Shown here: piece by piece, positions 17,198 through 26,210 of the stretch
Layout of the letters: each line of letters begins with the position of its first letter
Position numbering within the stretch: position 1 is the first letter of the stretch
Assembly: GCA_036522515.1 (NCBI GenBank)
Contig: DATDFQ010000056.1
Span: forward strand, 62,001-126,000
DNA: 64,000 nucleotides
Source: Bacteroidota bacterium
GTDB lineage: Bacteria > Bacteroidota > Ignavibacteria > UBA10030 > SZUA-254
Reading direction: 5' to 3'
Notes under the pieces: model-generated
What the model was told of the DNA's origin: nothing
Databases searched by the model: none
The model's input: the letters and a program-made list of their open reading frames with translations, nothing else
Made by a program: the position numbers and the translations under genes

Positions 17198-19164
17198 GTC
17201 CCGGCGCGCAGGCAAAACCCGGGCAGCCCGGCGGCACACAGCGCCAGCCCGACGATCGGCGGATGGCCGCGTCATTGACTCGCGTCTCCTTCGTCCTGTT
17301 TGCGCTCTTTCTGCTGCTCTACGCGGTCGCTTCGCTCTATCCCGATTCGTTTCTCTGGGGCGTTCATCAGCTGGCGTTCATCGAGGCCGGGGTAAGGCTG
17401 GCCCTCCTGCTGATCGCTGTGGCGCTGGCTCTCCCGTGGATCAGTTCTCTCTATGTTCCCAGGCTCGAATCTCTGCTCAGGCCGGACACGGTCCGGACGG
17501 TCGTGTTGGTACCGGTCCTGCTGGCGGCGGGTGCGGCCGCAGCGCTTGCATGTTTTCAGTTCAGGATCTCCACCGACATGTACGGAGATTCGCGCACGCT
17601 TCTGACCCTTCTTGCCAACCGGCAATTCACACCGGCCGATCTCTTCAAACTCGACCTGACATCGAACGAGCTCCAGGAACCCCTCACCCGGCTGATCCAT
17701 CAGTCGATCGCGCAGATCTTCGGTCTCGATCAACGGTTTGTGTTCCAGATCGTCAGTTCCGTGGCCGGAGGTCTGTTCCTCATTCTTGTCTCCTATACGG
17801 CGCTGACCGCCAAAGGGCCGTCGAACTGGAAGCTGCTCTTCCTTGTGGCATTCCTGACCTGCGGGGCGAACCAATTGTTCTTCGGGCACGTCGAAGACTA
17901 CACGCTTGTCTACCTCGGCATCGTATTGTTTCTGATCCTTGCCTGGAAGTTTTTCGACGGCCGGAAGTCTCTGCCCCTCTGTGTGATCGTCTTCCTGATC
18001 GGGACCCGCCTCCATACGGGCATGGTGCTCCTTCTCCCCGCGCTTCTCTATCTCGTTTTCTATTCGAAATCGCAGAAGGACCCCCGGTTCAGGAAATGGA
18101 TCCAGCCCCGGACGGTTCTCGCCGCGGTCGGCCTCACGCTGGTCGCGGGGACGCTCGCCTACTTTTTCTGGTTCAAGGCAAACCGGATGATCGTCGGCGA
18201 CCGCGTGGAACGGGGGGAGAAGATCTTCCTGCCCATGAGCAACGTCTACCTGCCGCCGCACAATTACACCCTGCTCACACCGAGCCATTTTTCGGATATC
18301 GTTCAGGAGTTCCTCCTCACGGTTTCACCGGGAGCAGTCGTGGTCCTTCTGCTCGGGATCGTTTTCTTTCGTCAGATCAAGTGGAACACCCCGCGGATGA
18401 TCTTTTTCGGACTGGCGGCGTTCTATTTCATGCTGTTCAATTCGACGGTCAACCCTCTCCTGACGCCGGAGCGCGACTGGGACCTCCTTTCCCTGGCCGC
18501 GGCCCCCGTCTGCTTCTTTGCGATCGCCCTCACGAAGGACTTGTTCGACCGTTTGAAGGATTCTTCGTTTTCAAGGAGCGTCGTGGGAATCTCTCTGGCG
18601 CTCGGGTTGCTCTCCTGCAGCATGTTTTACGTCAACTCCGATCCGATGAAGGCCGGAGAGCGTTTGCGGAGCCTGGGGGTGTGGGCGTTCGGGAGCTACT
18701 ACCTCGGATCGGCGTATCTGCTCAACGTCGGCGCCAAATACGAGCCGGACCGCGCTTCCGAAATCCGCGATCGCATGGATGTCCTGAAGAAACTTGAGCC
18801 GCTGAAATCGACCCCCGACATGGAATTGGGGTTTCTCTCCCATAAGCTGGCCGACGTGCTCTATCTCGACGGCCGTTTTACGGAGGCGGCGGAGTACTAT
18901 ACGAAATCTTTGGGTGAGGACCCGTACAACGCCTCCGCAATCAAAGCGCTGGCAGGAGTCTCCCTGCACACCGGCAACCTCGACGGAGCCGTCGATTTTA
19001 TGACGTACTACAATGAGAACATCAACCCGGGAAAGGTGATCGATCTGGACGGCCTCATGATCGCCGAGAAAATCAACTACCTGAGATACCTTCTCTACAC
19101 CCGGGCAGACTCGGCCCTGATTGTCGGGACACTGGAGGAAATCAATCTGGGGCCCCGTGAGTGA
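17194..19164 (+). CDS. Membrane protein with C-terminal TPR-like repeats (GT-C-like)
   Basis: The 656-residue protein has about ten hydrophobic segments in residues 25-490. Its C-terminal soluble part (about 510-640) has TPR-like helices ('ADVLYLDGRFTEAAEYYTKSLGEDP', landmark). It is a paralogue of the protein at 62060: both have WGVH near the N-terminus, 'FFGHVEDYTLVY'/'FFGYVENYVLQY' in the middle, an RDWDLL motif, and TPRs. The TTG at 17194 overlaps the previous stop; an ATG at 17263 is an alternative. It is likely a sugar-polymer-related membrane enzyme, but this is inference. Confidence 0.7.
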   Translation: MSPGAQAKPGQPGGTQRQPDDRRMAASLTRVSFVLFALFLLLYAVASLYPDSFLWGVHQLAFIEAGVRLALLLIAVALALPWISSLYVPRLESLLRPDTVRTVVLVPVLLAAGAAAALACFQFRISTDMYGDSRTLLTLLANRQFTPADLFKLDLTSNELQEPLTRLIHQSIAQIFGLDQRFVFQIVSSVAGGLFLILVSYTALTAKGPSNWKLLFLVAFLTCGANQLFFGHVEDYTLVYLGIVLFLILAWKFFDGRKSLPLCVIVFLIGTRLHTGMVLLLPALLYLVFYSKSQKDPRFRKWIQPRTVLAAVGLTLVAGTLAYFFWFKANRMIVGDRVERGEKIFLPMSNVYLPPHNYTLLTPSHFSDIVQEFLLTVSPGAVVVLLLGIVFFRQIKWNTPRMIFFGLAAFYFMLFNSTVNPLLTPERDWDLLSLAAAPVCFFAIALTKDLFDRLKDSSFSRSVVGISLALGLLSCSMFYVNSDPMKAGERLRSLGVWAFGSYYLGSAYLLNVGAKYEPDRASEIRDRMDVLKKLEPLKSTPDMELGFLSHKLADVLYLDGRFTEAAEYYTKSLGEDPYNASAIKALAGVSLHTGNLDGAVDFMTYYNENINPGKVIDLDGLMIAEKINYLRYLLYTRADSALIVGTLEEINLGPRE

Positions 19165-19176
19165 GAGGATGAACGG

Positions 19177-20307
19177 ATGAAGATCGTCATTGTCGGCACC
19201 GCCTATCCCCTCCGGGGGGGCATCGCGCATTTCAACGCACTGCTTGCCCGTGAACTCGGCGGCCGCCACGAAGTACGAACGATCACGTTCAAGCGCCAAT
19301 ATCCGAAGATCTTCTTCCCCGGGACGACGCAGGATGAACCCGCAGGGCCATCGGACACGCCCCCCTCGCCGCGCCTCGTCGATTCGATCAACCCCTTGAA
19401 TTGGATCCGGGTCGGGAGGATGATTCGCAGGGAACAGCCCGACTTGCTTATTTTCAAATACTGGCTTCCTTTTTTCGGGCCCTGTTTCGGAACGATCGCG
19501 CGGTGTTCGAAGCGAAATTCGCGGACGAAGGTGCTTTTTATCTGCGACAACATCATCCCGCATGAGCGCCGCCCCGGCGATATTCTCTTCACGCGGTACG
19601 CCTTTCGCCAGGCGGATTATTTCATCGTTCAATCCGATACGGTCGAGCGTGAATTGACGGAGCTCTTCCCGGGTTCGAAGTATCGCAAGGTCCCGCATCC
19701 CGTCTATGAGAATTTCGGGACTCCCCGGTCGAAGGAAGAGGCGAGGAGTTCGTTGGGAATTACCGCGAAAAAAGTCATATTGTATTTCGGTTATGTCCGG
19801 CGGTACAAAGGGCTGATGGTGTTGATCGAAGCGATGGCGCGGTTAAGAGAATCCGGAGGAGGCGAGATCCTCCTCCTCATCGTCGGGGAATTCTACGACC
19901 CGGAGCCTCAGTACCGCGACCGGGTTCGGGATCTGAAGCTCGAGTCGTCCGTCCGGTTCGTCACCGGCTACCTCCCGAATGAGGACGTCGCAGTTTATTT
20001 CAGCGCCGCCGACGCCGTCGTGTTGCCGTACCTTTCCGCGACCCAGAGCGGCATCGCCCAGATCGCGTACAATTTCGACAAGCCGGTGATCGCCACGAGC
20101 GTCGGAGGCCTGGCGGAGGTCGTCGTCGACGGGACGACGGGGTCTCTCGTCCCGCCCAACGACCCGGCCGCGCTCGCCGCCGCAATCGGGAAGTTTTACA
20201 CGGAGAACCAGGAAGAACGAATGGCCGGGAACGTCAGGAATGAGAAAAAGAAATACTCCTGGAAGCATTTTACGGAGAAGATTGAAGAACTTGTATCCGG
20301 GAAATAA
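19177..20307 (+). CDS. Family 4 glycosyltransferase
   Basis: The 376-residue GT-B enzyme begins 'IVIVGTAYPLRGGIAHFN'. It has the donor-domain blocks 'VILYFGYVRRYKGL' and 'AVVLPYLSATQSGIAQIAYNFDKPVIATSVGGLAEVV', which contain the E/D-rich nucleotide-sugar site. ATG at 19177 has a GAGGA ribosome site. It should transfer a sugar on the cytoplasmic side during assembly of the surface polysaccharide. The stop touches the WecB start. Confidence 0.88.
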   Translation: MKIVIVGTAYPLRGGIAHFNALLARELGGRHEVRTITFKRQYPKIFFPGTTQDEPAGPSDTPPSPRLVDSINPLNWIRVGRMIRREQPDLLIFKYWLPFFGPCFGTIARCSKRNSRTKVLFICDNIIPHERRPGDILFTRYAFRQADYFIVQSDTVERELTELFPGSKYRKVPHPVYENFGTPRSKEEARSSLGITAKKVILYFGYVRRYKGLMVLIEAMARLRESGGGEILLLIVGEFYDPEPQYRDRVRDLKLESSVRFVTGYLPNEDVAVYFSAADAVVLPYLSATQSGIAQIAYNFDKPVIATSVGGLAEVVVDGTTGSLVPPNDPAALAAAIGKFYTENQEERMAGNVRNEKKKYSWKHFTEKIEELVSGK

Positions 20308-21414
20308 GTGAGGCCGGCCGTCGTCTTTGGAACGCGCCCCGAAGCCGTCAAGATGGCCCCCGTGGTCAAGGAGCTCGAACGGAGGGGGATCGATCACGTC
20401 GTGATCGTGACGGCCCAGCACCGGGGGATGCTCGACCAGATCCTCGATGTCTTTGACATCCATCCGCACCATGATCTCGATATCATGCAGCACGACCAGG
20501 ATCTCTTCTATGTGACCTCCGCCGTGCTGAACGGGATCAAGCCGGTGCTTCTCAAGGAAAAACCGGACGTCCTGCTCGTCCAGGGGGATACGACCACCAC
20601 GTTCGCCGTGAGTCTCGCCGCCTACTATCTGAAAATACCGGTGGGCCACGTGGAGGCGGGGCTCCGCACGTGGGATAAGATGAACCCCTACCCCGAAGAA
20701 CTCAACAGGCAGTTGACGACGCGTTTGACCGAGTACCATTTCGCACCCACCGAATGGGCGAAACGCAACCTTGCCGCCGAAGGGATCAAGCCGGAACACA
20801 TTTTCGTCACGGGCAATACGGTGATCGACGCGCTGCTCATGACGGTCGATCAAGACTACCGGTTCGATGACGCGATGCTGGGTTCCATCGACTTCAAGAA
20901 CCGGCGGGTGATTCTCCTGACGTCGCATCGCCGGGAAAATTTCGGGGAGCCGATGAAGGAGATTTTTTCCGCCTGCAAGGAGCTGGTCGAGAAAAACCCC
21001 CACGTCGAGCTGATTTACCCCGTCCATCCGAATCCGAATGTCCGGAAGGCCGTGCAGGAAATCCTGTCGAACGTTCCGCGCGTCCACCTGATCGAACCGA
21101 TGGAGTACCGGCCGTTCGTCCAGCTTATGAACAAGTCGTATCTCATCCTTACCGACTCCGGCGGGGTCCAGGAAGAGGCTCCGAGCCTCGGCAAACCGGT
21201 CCTCGTGCTCCGCAAGACGACCGAGCGTCCCGAGGCGATCGACGCCGGGACGGCAAAGCTCGTCGGGACGGACCGGATGCAGATCGTCCGGACGGCCCAG
21301 AAGCTCCTCTCCGATCCGTCCGAATACCGCCAGATGTCGATGCGGTCGAATCCCTATGGCGACGGGAAGGCCGCACAGCGGATCGTCGATATCCTCCAGG
21401 GCAGCGCCGGGTAA
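20308..21414 (+). CDS. wecB: UDP-N-acetylglucosamine 2-epimerase (non-hydrolysing)
   Basis: The 368-residue enzyme starts VVFGTRPEAVKMAPVVKEL and contains 'VQGDTTTTFA', 'GHVEAGLRT', 'ILLTSHRRENFG', 'IYPVHPNPNVR' and 'LTDSGGVQEEAPSLGKPVLVLR', all diagnostic of WecB. It interconverts UDP-GlcNAc and UDP-ManNAc and so points to ManNAc or a derivative in the polymer. The start is GTG at 20308, immediately after the previous stop. No WecC dehydrogenase is seen in the window. Confidence 0.95.
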   Translation: MRPAVVFGTRPEAVKMAPVVKELERRGIDHVVIVTAQHRGMLDQILDVFDIHPHHDLDIMQHDQDLFYVTSAVLNGIKPVLLKEKPDVLLVQGDTTTTFAVSLAAYYLKIPVGHVEAGLRTWDKMNPYPEELNRQLTTRLTEYHFAPTEWAKRNLAAEGIKPEHIFVTGNTVIDALLMTVDQDYRFDDAMLGSIDFKNRRVILLTSHRRENFGEPMKEIFSACKELVEKNPHVELIYPVHPNPNVRKAVQEILSNVPRVHLIEPMEYRPFVQLMNKSYLILTDSGGVQEEAPSLGKPVLVLRKTTERPEAIDAGTAKLVGTDRMQIVRTAQKLLSDPSEYRQMSMRSNPYGDGKAAQRIVDILQGSAG

Positions 21415-21420
21415 CATCCA

Positions 21421-22338
21421 GTGGCGGCCCGCAATCCCACCGTTTTTTGCATCGTGCTGAACGTGAACGGGCGCGAGCTCGTGCGCGAAGCTCTCGACTC
21501 ACTCGGGCGGATGACCTACCCGGCGTTCAAGCTTATCGTCGTCGATAACGGATCGACGGATGGAAGCCAGGCGGCCGTGCGGGAAGGATACCCGGATGTC
21601 ATGCTGATCGAGAACGGCGCGAATCTCGGTTTCGGCGAAGGGAACAACGTCGGGATGAAATACGCGCTCGACGCAGGGGCGGAATGGATACTTCTTCTCA
21701 ACAACGATATCGTGGTCCACCCGGACATGCTCTCCGAGATGATGAAGGTTGCCGAGTCGGATCCCGCGATCGGCATGCTCGCGCCGAAGATCTACTACCA
21801 CTCGCGCCCGGAGATCTTCTGGTACGCCGGGGGGGAGGTCAACTTTTGGACCGGCATCGTGTCGCACCGCGGGGTGGGGCGGCGGGATTCGGGCCAGTAC
21901 GACCGTGTCGAGGATACAGGATACATCACCGGGTGCGCGATGCTGATCCGGCGGGAGGTGTTGGAGCGCGTGGGTCTGTTCGATCCGGTGTATTCTCCCG
22001 GATATTCGGAAGACGCCGACCTTTCCCAACGCGCGCGCCGCGCGGGGTTCCGGCTCGTCTATGTCCCGCAGGCGAAACTCTGGCATAAGGTTTCCGCCTT
22101 CAGCGGCGGCGGGATGTCGGCGATGAAGACCCGTCTCAAAGTCGAGCACAACATGATCTTCATGAAGCGGTACGCCAGGTGGTACCACTGGCTGACGATC
22201 CCCTGGTGCGTGGGCGGACTCGCGATCCTCTTCGTGATCGGACAACTGCTGAAAGGAAATTTTGCGACGGTCGGCGCGCTGGCAAAAGGTTTCCTCAAAG
22301 CCCTCGGCCGGCTTCCGGTATCTTCGAGGCATCGGTAG
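21421..22338 (+). CDS. Family 2 glycosyltransferase (rhamnosyltransferase-like)
   Basis: The 305-residue enzyme has 'VLNVNGRELVREALDSL', 'VVDNGSTDGS', 'LLLNNDIVVHPDML' (the DxD-equivalent) and 'YSEDADLSQRARRAGF', the pattern of WbbL-type rhamnosyl/hexosyl transferases, with one C-terminal hydrophobic helix. Start GTG at 21421. Its last codons and its TAG stop lie inside a family A repeat, which then forms the terminator, so the C-terminal tail SSRHR may be repeat-derived. Confidence 0.88.
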   Translation: MAARNPTVFCIVLNVNGRELVREALDSLGRMTYPAFKLIVVDNGSTDGSQAAVREGYPDVMLIENGANLGFGEGNNVGMKYALDAGAEWILLLNNDIVVHPDMLSEMMKVAESDPAIGMLAPKIYYHSRPEIFWYAGGEVNFWTGIVSHRGVGRRDSGQYDRVEDTGYITGCAMLIRREVLERVGLFDPVYSPGYSEDADLSQRARRAGFRLVYVPQAKLWHKVSAFSGGGMSAMKTRLKVEHNMIFMKRYARWYHWLTIPWCVGGLAILFVIGQLLKGNFATVGALAKGFLKALGRLPVSSRHR

Positions 22339-22425
22339 CCGCAGCCTTCAGGCTGCGGTCTTTTCTTCTCGTTCCCACGCTCTGCGTGGGAACGCATATT
22401 TCGGCCGCTCTGCGGCCGCTTTCCG
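22332..22425. repeat. Family A repeat plus two further palindromes
   Basis: CGGTAGCCGCAGCC-ttca-GGCTGCGG, then GTTCCCACGC/GCGTGGGAAC, then GGCCGC/GCGGCC palindromes, all within 95 bases after the glycosyltransferase gene. The second and third recur together at about 51945-51985. Confidence 0.8.
22339..22364 (+). terminator. Repeat-derived terminator of the 12103-22338 operon
   Basis: An 8-bp stem, CCGCAGCC-ttca-GGCTGCGG, followed by TCTTTT, starting one base after the stop codon. Confidence 0.65.
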
Positions 22426-22440
22426 TTGCATTCTAATAAT

Positions 22441-22469
22441 TTGTACTTCTTTCCGATTTTGGCTATTTT
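22441..22469 (+). promoter_or_regulatory. Candidate promoter of the first rmlC-type gene
   Basis: TTGTAC (22441-22446), 17 bases, TATTTT (22464-22469). The predicted leader is about 50 bases. Confidence 0.45.
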
Positions 22470-22525
22470 CCCTCGCGCGTGCACGATATGTGCCGTGCAA
22501 CCGAAATTATCTCTTCAGGATATCC

Positions 22526-23092
22526 ATGCAAGTCAAAGTTGAATCCCGGCAGTTTCGCGACCTCGTCGTGCTCGCGCATGAGTTCTTCCAGGACGACCGC
22601 GGTTTCTTCTTGGAGTCTTACAGAGAAGACGTGTTCCGCGAGCTGGGACTCCCCACTACTTTTCCCCAGGACAATCATTCCCGCTCCGCCAAGAATGTGA
22701 TACGCGGGCTCCATTTTCAGTGGGATCCTCCGATCGGAAAGCTCATGCGCGTCACGTTCGGCAGGGCGTTTGTCGTGGCGGTCGATATCCGGAAGGGCTC
22801 TCCGACATTGGGGCAGTGGACCGGTATGGAACTCTCCGCCCAGGACAAGAAGCAGGTCTGGGCGCCGGCAGGATTCGCCCGGGGATTCTGCGCGCTCTCG
22901 GATTTCGCCGAGGTGCAGTATAAGTGTACGGGCATCTACAATAATAAGACCGAGGGGGGACTCGTGTGGAACGACCCCTCAATCGGCATCAAGTGGCCGG
23001 TTACGAATCCCATTCTTTCCGCAAAAGACGCCGCCGCTCAGACTCTTGATCAATGGCTCAATTCCCCCAATTCCGCGCATTTCAAGTACTGA
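22526..23092 (+). CDS. dTDP-4-dehydrorhamnose 3,5-epimerase family protein
   Basis: The 188-residue cupin has 'DDRGFFLESYREDVF', 'QDNHSRSAKNVIRGLHFQ', 'VVAVDIRKGSPTLGQW', 'PAGFARGFCALSD' and 'EGGLVWNDPSIGIKWP', matching RmlC along its whole length, including the catalytic His in RGLHFQ. The frame is open from 22262, but that part crosses repeats; the ATG at 22526 is the family start. No rmlA or rmlD stands beside it, so the nucleotide-sugar substrate is uncertain. Confidence 0.9.
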   Translation: MQVKVESRQFRDLVVLAHEFFQDDRGFFLESYREDVFRELGLPTTFPQDNHSRSAKNVIRGLHFQWDPPIGKLMRVTFGRAFVVAVDIRKGSPTLGQWTGMELSAQDKKQVWAPAGFARGFCALSDFAEVQYKCTGIYNNKTEGGLVWNDPSIGIKWPVTNPILSAKDAAAQTLDQWLNSPNSAHFKY

Positions 23093-23123
23093 GAGGGCCG
23101 GTTCGACCCCGATCGAACAGTAT

Positions 23124-23152
23124 TTGACATTGACGTTCGCCTTCCGTAGCTT
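23124..23152 (+). promoter_or_regulatory. Candidate promoter of the propeller protein gene
   Basis: Consensus TTGACA (23124-23129), 17 bases, TAGCTT (23147-23152). The leader would be about 180 bases, long compared with the other promoters here. Confidence 0.4.
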
Positions 23153-23339
23153 CCAGCAGTTGAGTATTTCCGGGAGTGGAAAGTGAAGTTCCCCCATCAT
23201 CTGATCCGTTCTATTCTTAACCCTGTTATGTAGAGGCTCGAAGATCTTTGTCGCATTGAGCGATAAAGGATCGGTGAAGCAGACCTGGAGCACTATTTTC
23301 ATTTGTCCGAATTTTTTTCGCCCAAGAAAGGATGTTCCC

Positions 23340-25538
23340 ATGATCCACCGCATTTGTATCCCAATTGCGCTTCTCATCTGTGTGGCAACTCAGTCTACGC
23401 AGGCTCAATATTTCCAGCAAGGACCTAAGCTCGTCGGTACCGGCTCGATCGGAACGTCCTACCAGGGGCATCATGTCTCGATTTCCGGGGACGGCAATGT
23501 CGCGCTCGTGGGGGGCTACGCCGACAATGGCGCGAGCGGGGCGACCTGGGCATACGAAAGGGTAGGCGGGGTATGGAGCCAAATCGGAAGCAAGCTTCTG
23601 GCGACGGACGCAGTGTACCCTTCACGGCAGGGGGTTTCTGTTTCTCTGGCCACGGACGGAAGTACTGCAATCATCGGCGGGTACGTGGATAACGGGGGAG
23701 TGGGAGCTTCCTGGATCTATAAGCGTATCGGCGGCGTCTGGGTGCAACAGGGGAACAAGCTCATCGGGACGGGCGCGGCCGGTAATGCCTGGCAGGGCGT
23801 TTCCGTGGCAATCTCAGGCGACGGAAACACAGTCATCACGGGCGGGTACAACGACTCGAATTATCGGGGGGCGGCCTGGGTTTACACACAAAGCGGCGGA
23901 GTCTGGACGCAGCAGGGATCGAAGCTTGTCGGAGCCGACGATGCCGGATCAGCCTTTCAAGGGGAGAGCGTCTCACTTTCTGATGACGGAAATACGGCGA
24001 TCGTTTCCGGGAGTCACGACAGCAGCTTCACGGGCGCGACATGGGCATACATCCGGGTCGACGGGGTGTGGCATCAACAAGGGGGAAAGCTGGTCGGGAG
24101 CGGCGGAGTCGGAGGCGGTCAACAGGGTGTTAATATCGCACTCTCCGCCGACGGCAACACCGCAATCGTCGGCGGTTATCTTGACGACGGCGGCAAGGGG
24201 GCCGCGTGGGTGTTCACCCGCACAGCCGGCGTCTGGAGCCAGCAGAGAAACAAACTCGTGGGTTCGGGCGCGATCGGACTGGCACAGCTGGGCCGTTCGG
24301 TCTCGATCTCGGCGGACGGGAATACCGCCGTCGCCGGGGCTCCCCTTGATAATGGGGGAATCGGAGCAGCGTTCGTCTTCAAGCGCTCCGCGGGTGTGTG
24401 GAGTCAGTATGGAAACAAGCTGATCGGAGTTGGCGGAAATTCCAATTCAAATATTGGAAACACAGTCGATATCTCTGCGGATGCAAGCACGATCATCGTC
24501 GGCGGAGAGTACGATAATAATCAAGTCGGGGCCGCGTGGGTTTTCAGCACGGCGCAGACGTCATTTGACATCGTTTCCGTTTCGGATATTCCGTCCGATC
24601 AGGGTAAACAGGTGCGCATCAAGTGGCAAAAATCTCCCTTCGATGCTTCCGGTGCAATCCCCCAAATTCTCTCATACAGCATATGGAGACAATCTTCATC
24701 GGGCTCGAATCGGACCGCGAAGAAAAGGGATCTGCCTGAAGGCCTGCTCTCGGATAGCACGTTGCTGAACTATGATTACGTCACAAGCGTTCCGGCGATC
24801 CAGCTGCGACAGTATCAAACGGTTGTTCCCACACTCGAAGATTCGACGGCGAGCGGGATTCACAGGTTCATCTTCCGTGTAGCCGCCCATACATCGGATC
24901 CGAACGTTTACTTCGTTTCCCTACCGGACAGCGGATACTCGGTCGATAATCTTGCGCCTGCGAACCCGTCGGGGCTCTCCGCCACTCAGATCGTGGCAGA
25001 AGGCGGCGGCGAGGTCGTTCTCTCCTGGGCGCCGAATCTCGATCCCGATTTCGATCACTTTGACGTGTACCGCAGCACGACGCCGAACTTTGACCCGAAA
25101 GCGGGTCAGCCGATCGCGACAGTAACAAATGACCAGTATTTTGACCCCGATGTCAGTAAGGGTGCCGAATACTACTACAAGGTGTCAGCCAGCGATCATG
25201 CCGGCAACGAGAGCGGTTACTCGAATGAGGTCAACATTATCGTCGCGGGGGTGAATGACCAGAATGGTATCCCCGATCGCTATTCACTCGGACAGAACTA
25301 TCCGAACCCGTTCAACCCTTCGTCGATCATCGAATATGCGCTTCCGGGAAGGGGATTCGTTTCACTGAAGGTCTTCAACATGCTCGGTGTTGAGGTCGCG
25401 ACGCTTGTCCAGGAAGAAGAGTCACCCGGGTATAAATCAATCAGGTTCGACGCCTCGGGATTGCCGGGCGGAGTCTATCTTTACAGGCTGACCGCGGGGA
25501 ATTTCACCGAGTCAAAGAAGATGGTTCTGATAAAGTAA
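23340..25538 (+). CDS. Secreted seven-repeat beta-propeller protein with Fn3 domain and type IX sorting domain
   Basis: The 732-residue product has a signal peptide ending at TQAQ. Seven tandem repeats of about 55 residues follow, each running 'QQG-KLVG...G...QG-SVSIS-DGNTAIVGG--D--G-GAAWVY-R--GVW', so a seven-bladed propeller (FG-GAP/integrin-like) is expected. A fibronectin-III-like domain follows (about residues 540-640) and then the C-terminal sorting domain with '[10 protein letters not shown]' and 'PGGVYLYRL'. It is probably a cell-surface or released adhesin-like protein. ATG at 23340 has an AAGGA ribosome site; an open frame back to 23256 lacks a signal-peptide start. The ligand is unknown. 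Confidence 0.82.
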   Translation: MIHRICIPIALLICVATQSTQAQYFQQGPKLVGTGSIGTSYQGHHVSISGDGNVALVGGYADNGASGATWAYERVGGVWSQIGSKLLATDAVYPSRQGVSVSLATDGSTAIIGGYVDNGGVGASWIYKRIGGVWVQQGNKLIGTGAAGNAWQGVSVAISGDGNTVITGGYNDSNYRGAAWVYTQSGGVWTQQGSKLVGADDAGSAFQGESVSLSDDGNTAIVSGSHDSSFTGATWAYIRVDGVWHQQGGKLVGSGGVGGGQQGVNIALSADGNTAIVGGYLDDGGKGAAWVFTRTAGVWSQQRNKLVGSGAIGLAQLGRSVSISADGNTAVAGAPLDNGGIGAAFVFKRSAGVWSQYGNKLIGVGGNSNSNIGNTVDISADASTIIVGGEYDNNQVGAAWVFSTAQTSFDIVSVSDIPSDQGKQVRIKWQKSPFDASGAIPQILSYSIWRQSSSGSNRTAKKRDLPEGLLSDSTLLNYDYVTSVPAIQLRQYQTVVPTLEDSTASGIHRFIFRVAAHTSDPNVYFVSLPDSGYSVDNLAPANPSGLSATQIVAEGGGEVVLSWAPNLDPDFDHFDVYRSTTPNFDPKAGQPIATVTNDQYFDPDVSKGAEYYYKVSASDHAGNESGYSNEVNIIVAGVNDQNGIPDRYSLGQNYPNPFNPSSIIEYALPGRGFVSLKVFNMLGVEVATLVQEEESPGYKSIRFDASGLPGGVYLYRLTAGNFTESKKMVLIK

Positions 25539-25539
25539 G

Positions 25540-25559
25540 GGCGGGGCATGCCTCGCCCG
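25540..25559. repeat. Family D palindrome after the propeller gene
   Basis: GGGCGGGGCATGCCTCGCCC, centred on GCATGC, starts just after the stop codon. A near copy lies at 52041-52060. Confidence 0.65.
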
Positions 25560-25571
25560 CACCGTCTTTCA

Positions 25572-25688
25572 GGTGGTGTCTCAATTTGGCCGAAGGTCTC
25601 TCCACCTCGTCATGCTGACATGCTCCTGGTCAGCATCTTTCAACTCTTTTATAAAGATCCCGACCTAAAACATGTCGGGATGACGAGA
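25572..25688. repeat. 85-bp family C repeat and an attached hairpin
   Basis: Bases 25572-25656 match 47060-47144 at all but four positions by eye. An ATCCCGAC/GTCGGGAT hairpin (25657-25681) related to the one at 60789-60821 follows. Partial copies lie at 34469. Confidence 0.8.
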
Positions 25689-25723
25689 GAAGGTGAAACT
25701 GCGGCACTACGGTCTTTCGGGGT

Positions 25724-25752
25724 TTGGCATTTCTTTTCAATTTTCTTACCTT
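25724..25752 (+). promoter_or_regulatory. Candidate promoter with a near-leaderless transcript
   Basis: TTGGCA (25724-25729), 17 bases, TACCTT (25747-25752). The ATG at 25764 is only about five bases past the predicted transcription start. Confidence 0.5.
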
Positions 25753-25763
25753 GATGCCAGATT

Positions 25764-26204
25764 ATGCCCGAAACACTCGGATCCCTCTGCGATAAACTCA
25801 CCATTGTCAAGCTGAAACAATGGCATGCCGAAGAGGAACATAAACAAAAAAGTCTCACCGCCCAGGAGAAGCAGCTTCTTGAGGAGATCGACGAGTTTGT
25901 GGCCGCCGCCCTGGCAGGCCGGATTCCTCCGGAGCGCCTGACATTCGCCTCCAATAAGGTTTACAGGAAAGAGGGAAACGATTTCGATGAAGTGAAGGGA
26001 GGAGTCGCCGAGGTATTCGGGCGGCTTGCCGACGTCAACTGCCGGTTGTGGCACGTACAGGAACGCGTCTACGATTTCGAGGATGTCCCCGCCGATCAGA
26101 AAGACGCAGTCGTCAAGCAGCTCGCCCTGCTGAACCTTGAGAGGACTCAATGCATCGACCAGCTCGATAGCACCTTTCGGAGTCTCCTCGACGGCAGGTC
26201 CTGA
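25764..26204 (+). CDS. Small helical protein of unknown function in the polysaccharide locus
   Basis: The 146-residue protein is predicted mainly alpha-helical and charged, beginning 'ETLGSLCDKLTIVKLKQWHAEE' (landmark). Its opening resembles small DUF proteins found between glycosyltransferase genes (DUF6165/DUF4254-like), but I cannot assign it firmly. There is no signal or membrane segment. It lies 6 bases before the flippase gene and shares its promoter, so a role in polysaccharide assembly is likely by context only. Confidence 0.65.
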   Translation: MPETLGSLCDKLTIVKLKQWHAEEEHKQKSLTAQEKQLLEEIDEFVAAALAGRIPPERLTFASNKVYRKEGNDFDEVKGGVAEVFGRLADVNCRLWHVQERVYDFEDVPADQKDAVVKQLALLNLERTQCIDQLDSTFRSLLDGRS

Positions 26205-26210
26205 CGCTCG

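Noticed and set aside
19843-21417. A 524-codon open frame opposite the GT4 and WecB genes
   Set aside because: Antisense shadow: it crosses the boundary of two well-identified enzymes.
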